This document shows, piece after piece, positions 10,941-21,839 of a stretch of 64,000 bases of DNA. A program made the position numbers and the translations under genes. The notes under the pieces are model-generated. The model had not been told where the DNA came from, did not search any database, and saw only the letters and a list, made by a program, of their open reading frames with translations. Every line of letters starts with the position of its first letter. Position 1 is the first letter of the stretch. The DNA comes from Armillaria gallica (taxonomy: Eukaryota; Basidiomycota; Agaricomycetes; Agaricales; Physalacriaceae): positions 3,968,001-4,032,000 of the forward strand of contig JBANDB010000006.1 in the NCBI GenBank assembly GCA_037576215.1, read 5' to 3'.

Positions 10941-11689
10941 ACCCCCTATTGAACGGCTCTTACATTCCATATACCCTCTTGGCACCTTCCCTTACCACAT
11001 CCAACGAACTCTGCCATCCAAGGTATCATCAACAAGCGTGAGCACGAGAACGGAAACCTCGACTGCTTCATCTCCAGTGTACATTCATCTAACCCACGTA
11101 TACGCACATCGAGCAGAATCCGCTTATTTTCAGAGACGGACATTGTTCAAGTAGCTCGGCAAATTTGAGGTTCGATGCATAGATGTAGAGATTTGAATAC
11201 CCGTTGTTGCACAGTGGTGCAAGCCGATCTCACCAAGTCCAACACAAGATTGATGCGACAGTGCAGTGAGAATCCTAGATTCAACGGCAGGGGTATATGA
11301 ATTTGCTTCGTGTTTGGATAGAAGCGATCGAGGGGCGACAGCTTCAAAGTCGCAGAATACAGTGAACACCTGCCGTTGAGTTAGTAAGAAAATCGAAGCA
11401 AAAAGGAGAACGTACCGATAACGAATCGATACCCTCCCATCTCCCATCCGCCAGCTCCTTCCATGTTCCTCGCACGAACACTTCCGGATTGCACCACTAT
11501 CATCTATAGTCCCTCATCCACATGTACGCCCTCGACAAAGTCAAAGTCCGTCCCATACTCCCCTTCAGAGTACTTTGAATGATTCAAAGCAAACGTCAAG
11601 AGATGCGTATGATCATGGACTGGGGAGTCGACGCACGCTGGGGAAAGCCGGAGGTCATCAGGAGGATGAGAGCTCTTTTTCTTTCCCAT
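10940..11689 (-). pseudogene. TatD-like metal-dependent hydrolase (DNase family), decayed copy 1
   Basis: Reading the minus strand from the ATG at 11687-11689 gives a lysine-rich start (MGKKKSSHPPDD), then VDSPVHDHTHLL with the HxH metal-binding motif of the TatD amidohydrolase family. Next come YSEGEYGTDFDFVEGV, IRYRYV and ILTALSHQSCVGLGEIGLH, equivalent to the TatD GEIGLDY motif. Further on there are MIPWMAEFV-type residues that match the conserved C-terminal helix of fungal TatD proteins. A short intron probably separates the GVH and SYTPAVES parts. TatD proteins are Mg-dependent 3'-5' exonucleases. Stops occur after VDEGL and near the VHTREAE region, which is almost deleted here. This copy looks non-functional. 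Confidence 0.62.
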
Positions 11690-11838
11690 GGCGATGAAGG
11701 TGAATTGTAAAGGACCGTGGACGGGAAGTCGCAGCATGGAAGTATCGGAAAAAAAGGCGCGTGCCATCCGTTTTTGTACTAGTCCTTCTATCCCCCTCAC
11801 TTCAATACTACTGTCAAAACATTGAATCCCTTCTGGAA

Positions 11839-12250
11839 ATGCCGGCACAATACCTCTCGAGTCGAAGAGACAACGTCGAGGAGTTGGAGGTGAACATGGA
11901 CGGAAGCGCGCAAGCGGTGGAGTTGCTGATGGCGAGTCTGTAGACAATGCTGTTTAACACTGAAGAGCTGGCCGGGGTACTGGTGGAGCCGTCGAGATGC
12001 ATATTGTCTTCCGAGTACGTGTTATCGAAGTCATTCAATGTCCGGCATTGAATATGCACCAATGAAAGTGGATATTGGTAACGCAAGCATCGGAACTGTC
12101 TATCCAAGGTAATAGGCAGTGGGTCTGGGCACTGAGTCATGGCACGAGCTAGATCGGGAGGTGAGATGCACACGGATAAACGGGGACGCGTCGGGCATCC
12201 AGCACATGGGCGAAGAGAAAAGACATCTTCGCAACGTCACGCCAAACATG
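11839..12250 (+). pseudogene. unrecognised gene Q, copy 1, divergent from TatD
   Basis: An ATG at 11839 in a good context (GGAAATG) begins MPAQYLSSRRDNVEELEVNM, then GSAQAVELLMASL and a stop at 11941. Later plus-strand pieces are KVDIGNASIGTVYP and TESWHELDREVRCTRI with GDASGIQHM. The same pieces occur in order at 29137, 50372 and 62466. Changes between copies are mostly conservative on this strand (D/E, V/I, K/R), which argues that the plus strand was coding. The copies begin about 120-160 bp from the TatD start codons and point away from them, so the two genes would share a promoter region. The family is unknown to me. Confidence 0.4.
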
Positions 12251-12259
12251 TAAACTCTG

Positions 12260-12985
12260 CATGGGACTTCTCGCTGAGTCTAGTAGGAGGGTTGGGCGGC
12301 TGCTAGGTGAGATAGTCCCATCAATGCTCAGACGCGCTTGGGTACAGCACGAACGAGCGCGTACCGAGCCATCCCTTGTCCAAGCCAGTCCCGGCGCGTT
12401 GTGCCGCTATATGGCCTCGCACGGGAGCGATCTTTTCCCGCATCGGTGCGAGGAGGTGGGACATCCATCTGTTGGTAGTATGGACGTGTTTGGTGTAAAT
12501 ATCGCCACGGGAGGTGTGGTCGATGTTGTCGTGGATGATATCGATGAAGAGACAAGGTGTGTGAGTGTACAGCCAGAATGACGAGTACGTCTTGAGCAGC
12601 CTTGACAGGATCCCCGTGTGACGAGCCTACATGGATGCATCGCCCCGCCCATCGTCGAGACCCGTCTGAGAGCTGCATTCCCATCGGTCCCTCCATCGTA
12701 CCCCAGCCACCCTTCCTACATGACAGCTCTTCCAAGTAGCGCCCCAGCTTCTCCTTAGCTCTATCAAACCACTTAATAATCTGCTTTGCTGCCCCCGCGC
12801 CAGGTTTCTTCTTCAAATCAAGATGGTGGTGGTGTCGCAGCGGCGTGATATGTCCTCCGTTCCGAGCTGTAGGTCCAGAGCACGCATCCCTCACTTCCAA
12901 CATCACAACCTCCAAAGATCCGTCCCCATCCAGCAGCGTATGCGCAAACACCGCGCCCGTTATCCTAGACCCAATGTCAACGCAT
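12260..12985 (-). pseudogene. FAD-dependent oxidoreductase, minus-strand copy m1 (truncated)
   Basis: The minus frame starts near 12985 with GSRITGAVFAHTLLDGDG (Rossmann GxGxxG with the second Gly changed to Arg). It continues through LEVVMLEVRDACSG, ARNGGHITPLRHH, KEKLGRYLEEL, GPMGMQLSDG and, after a frame change, ILPTDGCPTSSHRCGK. The N-terminal VVII segment and the C-terminal third are absent. The right end abuts the UNC93 block. The parallel copy in alpha-2 is 29590-30225, with the same ends, so truncation came before the block duplication. Confidence 0.6.
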
Positions 12986-13412
12986 GTAAAGATTCAGATG
13001 ATTTCAGACTGAGCCAATCTTTACACGGTAGGAAAAAGTAGCCGTGTGCACAAAGAGAGATAGGGAACAGAGTAACACCCAGACTGAGGAACAGAATGGA
13101 AAGAATTTTTGTGTATGACGGTCGCCTAGGAGGTGACGGTAATTTGAAACTCCGACTTGCCTTGCTCTTCTGTTGCAACGTTATAATATTTATTCAACAC
13201 GTCCTCGTCGTCATGTCAACCTTTCCGGCCCTCCGTGCTCTACGAGCAGACATACTCTCGTTGGATTTACAGTCGATTAAGCCATTTCCTCGTGGTTCTT
13301 TTGATAGCCAAACCATGCACCTCGTCGTTGAAGTCTTTCTTCCTTCCCCAGCGGAACCAGTTGTTTACAGAAAGAGCGGCTACACCAGAAGCAGTGACAA
13401 CGGTCATAACCA

Positions 13413-14760
13413 ATAGGCCTCAAATATTACAACCCTGTCACCCGAGTTGGTCTTGAAGGGTTTCAAGTTATTGACATGCGTAAGTCGCAACGTGGGGATC
13501 CGTTTATTTCATGGATGATGGGACCAGGTAAGCGACATCCACCCTCTTCTTAACGGCCGTTTAACACTATCCCTGCGTAGAATAGACTGGCACCAGTGGT
13601 CAAGTTGATTCCAAGACCAGTTCCAACGTGAAAAGTGTTCTGTATTCGACGTTTGCTGCCATGGGTTCTTCGCTAGGTGAATATGTTTTATTTTCTTCTA
13701 CGTTTGGGGTATTTATCTATATGTTTCCTTAGATCGGTCAACAGCACGCTCGGATCAAAACTCATGCTCCTGATTGACAGTATAGAATATACCTTGTACA
13801 TCAGATCCTCTTTGTGGTTACTATCCTCTTATCCTTAGTTAATCGACGCTGATATTATTTCTACAGCCATGAACATTTCATTCCAACGCCGGCTTCGTCG
13901 TCAACCATCTTTCAGATGTGCGCTGTTTCTTATAGGCCACACAGGGCTCGTTGATGACGGCGTACCCTACTGCAACGCGAAACAGGAAATTTCTCGTCTA
14001 ATTCATACCTCGGCGGTGTTGTCGAGGCGTCTGTTACTGCTGGGAGAAACCGGAAATCAGCAGTAAGTGCCCGAGCTTTTGTAACACACGACTGCAAGTT
14101 CATTCGTGTTTACAAGGTCAATGCTGTTGATGATCGATGATGGGACATACGTACGTTGGTATTTTCAACCATCCTACTTTTCACTTAAACTGTTTTCAGG
14201 TTGGATTCCTAGTCCTTACTTCTCATTCCGATGCTAATGGCGAATCCCGACAAGATGATACGTTCGGATGGAACAAAGGTTACGACGCCCCGACAACCCT
14301 CTGGATGACTGATATTATAAGTCTCTTCATGACGCTGAAGTCTGATCCAACAATCGACGCTTCAACTCCATCCAAAATTCAGGGGCTTCGACGGCGCCAT
14401 CCTCAACATCCGTGCGCGAGGCTTGAACAACGTCTGCTGCTGGATCTCCCAAATCATTGGGTCCATCCTCATCGGTCTCCTCCTCGACTGAAAATCTATC
14501 AGCTGTCGTATCCGCGCCTACGTGATGCCTCCTGATGCTTCACATAGTTCATTTCGGAATAGGCTCTCCTTATCGGAGGTCTCGTGTTTGCGTATCAAGG
14601 ATTATAATGATCTAGACGACGAGACCATGTCAGTTCATCTATCTCATTAACTTTCATGTTTTCTCATGGCCTTACTTCTAGCACGCGGATGGATGATAAA
14701 GGGCAGATACGTCCAACTGAAACTGTCAGACTCACTGCTGACATGAAGCTACCCAGGCGT
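13413..14760 (+). pseudogene. UNC93-like major facilitator transporter, decayed copy 1
   Basis: This is read by alignment to the better copy at 31505-32760. Plus-strand pieces include YNPVTRVGLEGFQVIDM, an intron GTAAGC to TGCGTAG near 13528-13580, VYSTFAAMG-type and STLGSKLMLLIDS stretches, then VGFLVLTSHSDANG, then ISLFMTLKS, and the C-terminal FNGAILNIRARGLNNVCCWISQIIGSILIGLLLD. That last sequence pattern (NIRARxLNN, WISQIIGSI) is typical of fungal UNC93/DUF895 proteins, which are multi-pass membrane proteins. The ATG of copy 2 is ATA here (13413-13415), and several frameshifts and stops are present. Confidence 0.62.
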
Positions 14761-14969
14761 CTTCATGACTTTCATATTGGTAATTAAGGACACTTCATGA
14801 CTGATGACTTTATTCCAGTATATCCGTGTTGAATACTACCCATTTTCGTGCTTGCCATCGTAACATGTGCTGATGAAAAAGAGGGTTGATATATTTTTGG
14901 GCTAGCCGTCTTCTCTCGATGTTACTTGGTGGATCCGACTTCATTTTTGGTGTGAATGAATTAACCACC

Positions 14970-16110
14970 GTCGGTGGCAGGAGTCCATTGGTTGAATTCA
15001 ATTGGCGCTTCTTCAGTACTTCAACTTGTTCGCGCTTCGGTCACTAGCCTGAGAGTCTTTGAATTTCTTTCGGTTCGATCTTACGCTCCATCTGCTGGCT
15101 CAACGAGGAAGTTGCAACTTTTCCGAAGATGCTACATGCATATCTATCGTTACGCGACTAAAGGGAGCTGGGATCTTGATTCTTGTCCTTGAGTTCTACG
15201 TGTCTCGATGTTATCTAGACGCTTAGGTCACTTCTGTGAGTGATTGATTTCATGCTCTCACCGGGGTCTGAGTTTGGCCCTATCTTGCAGGCAACCATGT
15301 CCTGCAAGCGCCTTTATCCCAGTGATCTCTTCGGTCCGGAGAAACTCACGTCGACGGATGCGCTTGAGCGTGCATTAAGGAACTACAAAGCATCTTCACA
15401 AAGAATAATTTCAAGCACGTTTCTCAAGAGCTGTTCGACAACGAGAGCCCTAACACTCTGCTCTTAGTCTTATCATGTAAGTCGACATCGTCAAGCTATC
15501 TGATGTTATGTCAGACTCTTACATCTTAGCAGCATTGAGTGAGGTCACACCGCTGACTTCGTCATTTCTGGAGTCCCCCGAATCTTCAAACCACGATACG
15601 ACGGTCCACTAGTACAAAGCTACATCTTGTTTATCTACAGAGCTCATTTCTTCGTCTTTTGTCGACGACGAAGACTTATGCCCGAATCCCGATATCACGA
15701 GGCAGCTCAGATCACCATTCTGTCAATATCAAAACGCAGCATCGCAATAAGAAGGTCAATCTGCGTAGGAATCTCTGTGGGAACCACGAAGGCGCGGCGC
15801 GCTTATGGTTGCATCCCATGGATGGGCCTATGCAGTCACTTGCGTTCAACTATGGTTTCTTGCATTCGGCTTAGATGAATATCGTGGAAATTGGTGGGTG
15901 TGATAGACCATTCCTCATACTTCGACTTATCATAGCGCGCTTAACAGGTAATTTCGGGAGAACACGCATATGTTGAGGATATTTGGAATCAATCATTCAC
16001 CGGTGCTCCACTGTGACCGACAGGATGTTTTCTTGTGCCTCTTTATCAGGCTGCTCCGAGCGGTGCTAAAGGGTTTCCTAGTGTCAAATCGACATGCCAT
16101 GAGTTTTATA
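14970..16110 (+). pseudogene. unrecognised gene V, copy 1
   Basis: A second block downstream of the UNC93-like gene is shared with 33060-34210. Conserved plus-strand pieces are FFSTST-like and SVRSYAPSAG stretches, then LFGPEKLTSTDALE and FKHVSQELFDNESP, a probable intron (GTAAGTCGACATCGTC onwards, near 15477), then VTPLTSSFLESPE, and PNPDITRQLRSP. Frames change several times. I could not tie this to a known family. A peptidase-like multi-exon gene is one possibility, but I see no active-site motif. Confidence 0.35.
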
Positions 16111-17290
16111 AACCACCATCAGCTCCTTATTAGGAAGGCGATTTGGCGTCTCGAAACAGCGTTGAAAAGCGCATAAAACCACCTATAATCGCCCCCAATG
16201 TCCTGTGAAGGCACGCTGCAGAGTCTCTCTTAACCAGATAGGCGTATTCAAGGCGGAGTACCCTTTAGATCCCACTTTCGTGGAAGGGCCGCGTCCCTTG
16301 CTTCGCCGCGAGTGTCCTCATTGGCACAAACCTTGCTGGCGTTTTCAACCTTACTTCGTGACCTGATTGCGGCAGTTATTGTACCAGCCTGTGCCACGCT
16401 TCCATATCCTGGTCTTCAGAGTCCCTTGGGGGTGCCAATTTATACACTGGGAGCTTGCGAGCACCATCTCAGGTCGGCATGTTTTAAGGTTTAAGGTTTC
16501 CTCCATTTGGTGCGCCGAGATGCCGTCGCCCCGAACTGTACAGGCTGCCGGGTCTGCCCATATCCCGGCTCGGCTCAAATCGTGCTGCTGCGAGAAGCTC
16601 AGTGAATTTGTGGTTCACTCGCATCGCATGTTCACCAGATTTTTGTCATACGCAGCGGCGTTTTCAGTCTGAAATACATCAGAGCCTGATCAATGTATAC
16701 TAATCACTTAAAGAGAAATTTGCACGCTAGTACGGTCATAGCATATGAGCCATCGAAGGTCATATGGAAAATTATCACTGCGTCACACCAAGCAATTTTA
16801 TATAGCACGCATGGACGGTCATCTCATTCTTCGATGCAAGTCTGATGCTATGAAGTCGCTGATGGAATTGTTACTAGACGTATGGGTTAAATTCATCTAT
16901 AAGATACTTCACACTGGTGTACACTGCGGATCTATGACAGTACCATTATACACAGAAACTGGAATTACCTCGCCTCCGACCCCATTTTCAGACTCCAGAT
17001 TGGTCCCCAGGCCGAGTTCCTGAAGAATATACTTCAGGGAAAGACACCTGATGTGCACGACAATTGCGCTCTGGTGGGGTTAGCATGGGGGGGATTATTG
17101 ATTTCGAGTTTACCGTCTATAGGTCCTCAAGTTCTACAACGGCGGGTTACTCTGTCTGGGTTTCTCGGCTGTGAGCTCGGCTTGGGGAATAAGTAGAGGG
17201 TAGTGAGGTTACTAGGGTTTCGTAGTGCAGTTACCTGTATCCTTGCGTCCGGCGTGCCTGAAGGTACCGTGCCGTGTAATGATGAGATGA
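16110..17290. other. sequence present only in alpha-1; no recognised gene
   Basis: In alpha-2 the text jumps from about 34225 to about 34270 across what corresponds to 16070-17300 here, so either alpha-1 gained or alpha-2 lost about 1.2 kb. Two plus frames of about 90-100 codons (16367-16672 and 16745-17023) are visible, but neither resembles a known family. No terminal inverted repeat or long direct repeat was found at the edges. Confidence 0.4.
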
Positions 17291-17299
17291 GATGAGATA
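17281..17299. repeat. short (GATGA)n microsatellite
   Basis: Three GATGA units and a partial fourth lie at the right edge of the alpha-1-specific segment. Confidence 0.7.
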
Positions 17300-17916
17300 T
17301 GAAGACAAGAGGCCAATTTGTTGAATTAACGTCAGGTGCGTAGAATGCAATCCCAATTAATCCACTTCTGAAACGACATTCAACCTTGCCGTTTAGGCTA
17401 GAAAGAAAAGCTTTTCTGATATGGGTGAGTTTGGTGCTGTGTATACTCGGCGGATCTCATGGGCTTCTGCGTTGATGGTGAGAAAGCATGTGAGAGTGAA
17501 CGATACAGCTCGAACAATGCTGTTATGATCGGATATACGGCCGTATATCCAACACCCGTATATAACCATTTCAGACAGAGCGAAGGGTAATCGATAACCT
17601 TTGGGCGTCTGTTCTTTGACAGCACAATCTTTGGCGATACCTTTTAACAGCGATCAGCAGAGCATGTACGCATCTACGTTTCCTGAATCTTACCACTAGG
17701 ACCAACCACACAACATACCCTTCAAGCGGGTCTGATGTTTTGTATGTCGGGTTACGTTGTTCTTCATGATTTGTCCTCTCATTCTGCCTTGACTAGGGTC
17801 AATAGCCCGGCATGAAAGATACGAGCTGTCAAAAAACTACGAAGAACATGTATGTCCAGTCTAATTTGCACTGAAGAGCAAAGACTAACCCTTTTCAGAA
17901 AAAACAGGTGGACATT

Positions 17917-19060
17917 ATGTATGAGAGATTTCCCGAGGTCACTCTCTCCGCCCTTGCTGAGGCTCGCCGCGATGAATCAAGCATTGCAGTCCCGAAGCAA
18001 CGGTCCCACACTCACAAGATGCCTGTTATAACTTCCGCTCTGGCCGACACTCCCTGCGTTGACCTCGGTGTCGTCGGAGTGTTGGAGAAACTTAACACCA
18101 CGCTCTGCACATCATACTCGCTAGGTTCTGCATTGTCCTCAGTTCTCAATTCTTTCATTGAGAAAGAATCGGACTTTGGGACCACGTATGCTTACTTGCG
18201 CACGTATTGGGATGACATTACCACTGTCGAGTGCAAACTACGCACCCGGGAGGAAGGCAGAAAGAGGCGACAGAATGCCGTTGTTGATGGGAAGATCGTC
18301 TCTGGAGATATGCCCCCTCGACGCATCTGGGATCTGTTCGCAAATGGAGTAGTGCCGTATTGGGTCCAAGTGGACAAATACGAGCATGAGCGAGACAAAC
18401 CTAGGCATCAGTGTGTGGGGTATTCCACATACATGGGTGTCCCCCGAAGAGCGGGTGTATCTAACGGCACCTATCAATGCACGCGAATGGCCTGTGCCCC
18501 TGCCAAACGATTGCAACATTAATCTCATCTGCATGGAGATGCTACAGCATAAAGCGGAATATGTATGGCTGGAGTCCAGCCACACTGCCTCAAACACAGA
18601 ACATCCAGCCGCTGGATGTTCTGTGTTTGAGGCAGCAGGGCGGGGAAGGGGAGGGTTTGCGGGGTGAGGAATGAAAGCTGGATGTGCCAACAATCGGCTT
18701 CGTGTATAGCGGTGCACCTGTGGTGTGCTACTACAGTGGGCTCGGGCGGCCACTGTGTTTGAAACCGGCTACTTTGATAGCGACCGGTGCTGGTTCCACC
18801 GAGCCTGGACGCTGCAGGAGATCGTTGATGGAGCAATCACTGGTGGAGATACTGGTGATACTGCTATGGTCGATGAAGACATACAAACAGAGTTCAATGA
18901 ACGACTGAAATCATTACGGAAGATGTAAGTATACATGCATTGAAATTAATGTCGATCAAAACACTCCTCCAGTGACGATGGCGAGGAAAATGACAACGAT
19001 GAGAGGAGATATTCATGCGTCAGCTGCAGAACCGATCCACGCGAAGGAGGGAGGAAGGAT
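17917..19060 (+). pseudogene. second-type HET-domain protein, disrupted (copy F)
   Basis: This is a diverged paralogue of the main HET family. From the ATG at 17917 it reads MYERFPEVTLSALAEAR, then ADTPCVDLGV, and PPRRIWDLFANGVVPYWV, which aligns with PRRVWDLFSNRVVPWWV of the main family. A frameshift near 18390 precedes ISVWGIPHTWVS (HET GISHAW position) and AEYVWL. There a 43-bp inverted duplication breaks the YAWLDVLCLRQ motif. FDSDRCWFHRAWTLQE then aligns with the third HET motif. Introns are likely at 17850-17898 (GTATGT, branch-like ACTAAC, TTTTCAG) and at 18925-18972 (GTAAGT to CTCCAG). Homology ends at 19060, so the C-terminal half is gone. It cannot make a normal HET protein. Confidence 0.7.
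18585..18635. repeat. perfect 24-bp inverted repeat inside the HET core
   Basis: The left arm (18585-18608) begins CTGCCTCAAACACAG and the right arm (18612-18635) ends CTGTGTTTGAGGCAG. They are exact reverse complements separated by CCG. The right arm is the normal coding sequence for LDVLCLRQ. A further small inverted repeat (TGGCTGG/CCAGCCA) lies just to the left. This looks like a templated fold-back insertion. Confidence 0.92.
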
Positions 19061-19453
19061 ATTAACGGTCTGAGTCGGCGTCATCGTGGAACTATCTCGT
19101 CGATGTGGGCAAAGAGCTAATAGATACCGATGATTAGCTTCACTAATAAGATGGGAAAAGAAACACTTACCATGATTACACAGCTTGAACGATGTACACG
19201 ATACATTGGAAGAATGCCAGCAAAGAGGTTCGACTGCGATTGAAGTGGGAACGTGTTCCATCGTTGAGACTGCTCGTAACCGATGATCAACATTCTGCTG
19301 CTTGATTACCAGCGTTGACTGAGGAAAAGCATAGCTATACGAGCTCAATGAACGAGGGAAAGTGAGGTGTGGGAAAGCCTGACCTCTTCTCCCAGATGGA
19401 GGTCCCGCAACCAAGATTCCGTCAACGAGCACGAGTAACGTAGCTGAGGACAC
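19013..19453 (-). other. open frame of 146 codons, unrecognised
   Basis: An ATG at 19451-19453 opens a minus frame starting MSSATLLVLVDGILVAG, hydrophobic at its start like a possible signal peptide, followed by a cysteine- and histidine-containing tail. It overlaps the end of HET copy F, has no counterpart in alpha-2 (deleted there), and resembles nothing I know. It may be chance. Confidence 0.2.
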
Positions 19454-19884
19454 GGTATAGGCATGCCAGCCACCATACTGGCAGCTTGCATACAGTTGAT
19501 GACATAAGATACGGACTGCGAGTTCTCTTGATGATACACGGAAATGGATACGGGAATTTGCCCTTCTTCGCTATTCCCGCGTGTATGCTGCAAGCCAAGG
19601 AGACTTTCTTTCCTTCGTATAAGGTGTGGGCTTGTCGACATGCAAGGGGCATATGCAACATCACTAGGACCGCCCAGTGTGCAAGGGAATCGCCCAACGT
19701 GTACGGTATGCCTCGGGCACGAGCTAGAGCAAGAAACAGCGAAGAATTGAATGGCGTGCAGACATTGAAACCAGCGTCAAAAGCCATGATAGTAAGAGGG
19801 ATGAATTGTTCAGATATATATCAAGCTGGTGAAAGCTATTATGGCAGAGAGAAGACGCGACATTTTGCCTTTTTCCACTTTTTT

Positions 19885-21065
19885 TCTGTGATGCGAAACA
19901 GGTCAAGGAGCCAATTAACATCTTTCCCCAGCACCGTGTATGCCAACGCCTTTCCGCTCATTCACAGGTGGTCCATTCCCTCGCCGTCTCTTCCTTCCGA
20001 CCTCCTTGAACGCTGCGAAAGCAGGGTAGTGCCCATCCACAAAGATACCCAAAATGCCCACGCCTTCTATCACGCTCTCTCTCAAAGTGGTCATCATCTA
20101 TGTCGGCCGACTTGCCTTCCCGTCATTTCCCGTGATACGCCAGTGCGCCACCTAGGTATACACATACTCGAAACTCGATTTGGCGGTCGTCAACACACCT
20201 GACGGTGTCAAAGAAGGATGGGATGCCCATCTCGATGCCACTACCAAACATAAACTCTGCATGGGACTTCTCGCCGAGTGGGCGGCTGCTGGGTGAGATG
20301 GTACCATCGATCCTCGGATGCGCCTGGGTATAGGACGAACGACCGTGTGCCAAGGCGTCCATCGTCCAAGCCAGTTCCAGCGCGCCGTGCAGTCATATGG
20401 CCTCGGACAGGAACAATCTTTTCCCACATTGGCGCGAGGAGGTGGGACGTCCATCCATTGGTAGTAAGGACGATGTGTTTGGTGTGGATATCCCCGCGCA
20501 GGCGTGTGGATGGTATTGTCATAGATGGAGAGACAGGGAGTGTGCGTGTACAGCCGGAATGACGAGTACGTCTTGAGCAGCCTTGAGAGGATTCCTGCAA
20601 CGAGTCGGTATGGATGCACCGCCCCATCCGTCGTTGAGATGACCCCGCACACCCCATCTGCAAGCTACATTCCCGCCGGCCCATCTGTCGTACCCCAGCC
20701 ACCCCTCTCGCTCAGCAGGTCCTCGAAATAGTGCCCCAGCTTCTCCTTGGCTCCTTCAAACACGACTTTGTCGAAAAACAATCCACCTTGCGACACTGGC
20801 TCTTCTCTGTCAGGCCTTCTTCCTCTGAAACGCTAATCAGCTCGTCCAAATGCGAGAGCCGGAGGTGGATGACCTGCTTCGCAGCCTCTGCGCTGTGTTT
20901 CTCCTTCAATCCGGGGTAGTCGTAGTGTAGTGGCGGCATGATGTCCTCCGTTCCGCGCTGAGGCTCCAGAATACGCATCCCTCGTTCCCAGCATCACAAC
21001 ATCCGGAGACCCATCCGCGTCAAACAACGCACTTACACGCGAATGCCGTCCCAGACCCGGTAATC
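19885..21065 (-). pseudogene. FAD-dependent oxidoreductase, minus-strand copy m2 with C-terminus
   Basis: This is the minus-strand copy that covers the most of the protein. From right to left it has a disrupted dinucleotide-binding region (about 21060-20980), MPPLHYDYPGLKEKHSAEAA, LSHLDELISVSEEEGLTEKSQC, WGTTDGPAGMQLADG-type sequence, HTPCLSIYD, TNGWTSHLLAP, RGHMTARRAGTGLDDGRLGT, and FMFGSGIEMGIPSFFD. After YLGGALA there is a C-terminal SGKALAYTVLGKDVNWL and RITEKKWKKAK near 19900. The last part is typical of fungal DAO-like oxidoreductases. Frames shift at least five times, so it is a pseudogene. It shows what the plus-strand FAD copies lack at their 3' ends. Confidence 0.65.
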
Positions 21066-21552
21066 ACAATGTCCGCGTATTGTTGGCAGAGGTAAGGATC
21101 CGGGGTAGGTCAACAAAAATGCACGCAAAAGAAAACTGATTGATCAGCCGCTGTGTGTAGTTGTAGACAGAGTAATACCCAGGCTGAGGAACGGAATAAA
21201 AAGAATTTCGTGCATGGTTGCGTCAAGCAAAGCGGAGATGGCGGCACTTTGAAACTCAGCCTGCTATGTACAACTCGAACAACCTTGACGCGTCCATATC
21301 ATCGCGGTCTTCTTGTCATCTTCGTCAAAAATATCCGACTCTCTATGCTCTAAGAGCAGACACGTATATATGGCCGGACAAAACACTCATATTTCGTGGG
21401 AAGCTCTCGCCAATGTTTGTCCTGCAGTTCACGAAAATACCGGATCAGCAATCCGACTGCCGTCGACGGGACAACTCTGGTTCAATTTGTAGCTGCAGAA
21501 GATCGGCAAAAATGCACGAAACTTCACTACCACCACCTTGTGCCGATACCAA

Positions 21553-21573
21553 TACCACCACCACCACCACCAC
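21553..21573. repeat. short (CAC)n microsatellite
   Basis: About seven CAC/ACC units in a row lie upstream of the F-box/LRR-like gene in alpha-1. The corresponding region of alpha-2 (about 42350) lacks this expansion. Confidence 0.75.
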
Positions 21574-21839
21574 TGCCCCATATCCTTCGGTCCTATTCTT
21601 CTGGTCTGACTGCCCTCATCATCTCCCTGGACAACAAGCGAATGTACTCTGGAGACGGTTCCGGGACTCGTCGTATCGATGTCGTCGACGCGTACGTTTC
21701 GTCCTATATCTTGCAGCGACGGATTACTCGGTGTACAGGGGTGGGGAGCACACATTATCACGTACGTCGCTTTTGGTCTCATTGGAAGCACGACTTACAC
21801 CAAGGGTTGCAGACAAGGTCGAGATAATTAGCTCGCTCC

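Noticed and set aside
14970..16110. Gene V as an insulinase-type (M16) peptidase
   Set aside because: A few phrases looked similar, but no HxxEH-type zinc motif was found and the frames are too broken.
19486..20202. 238-codon plus frame as a gene
   Set aside because: It overlaps, on the other strand, the C-terminal part of FAD copy m2, and is not conserved in the other spacers.
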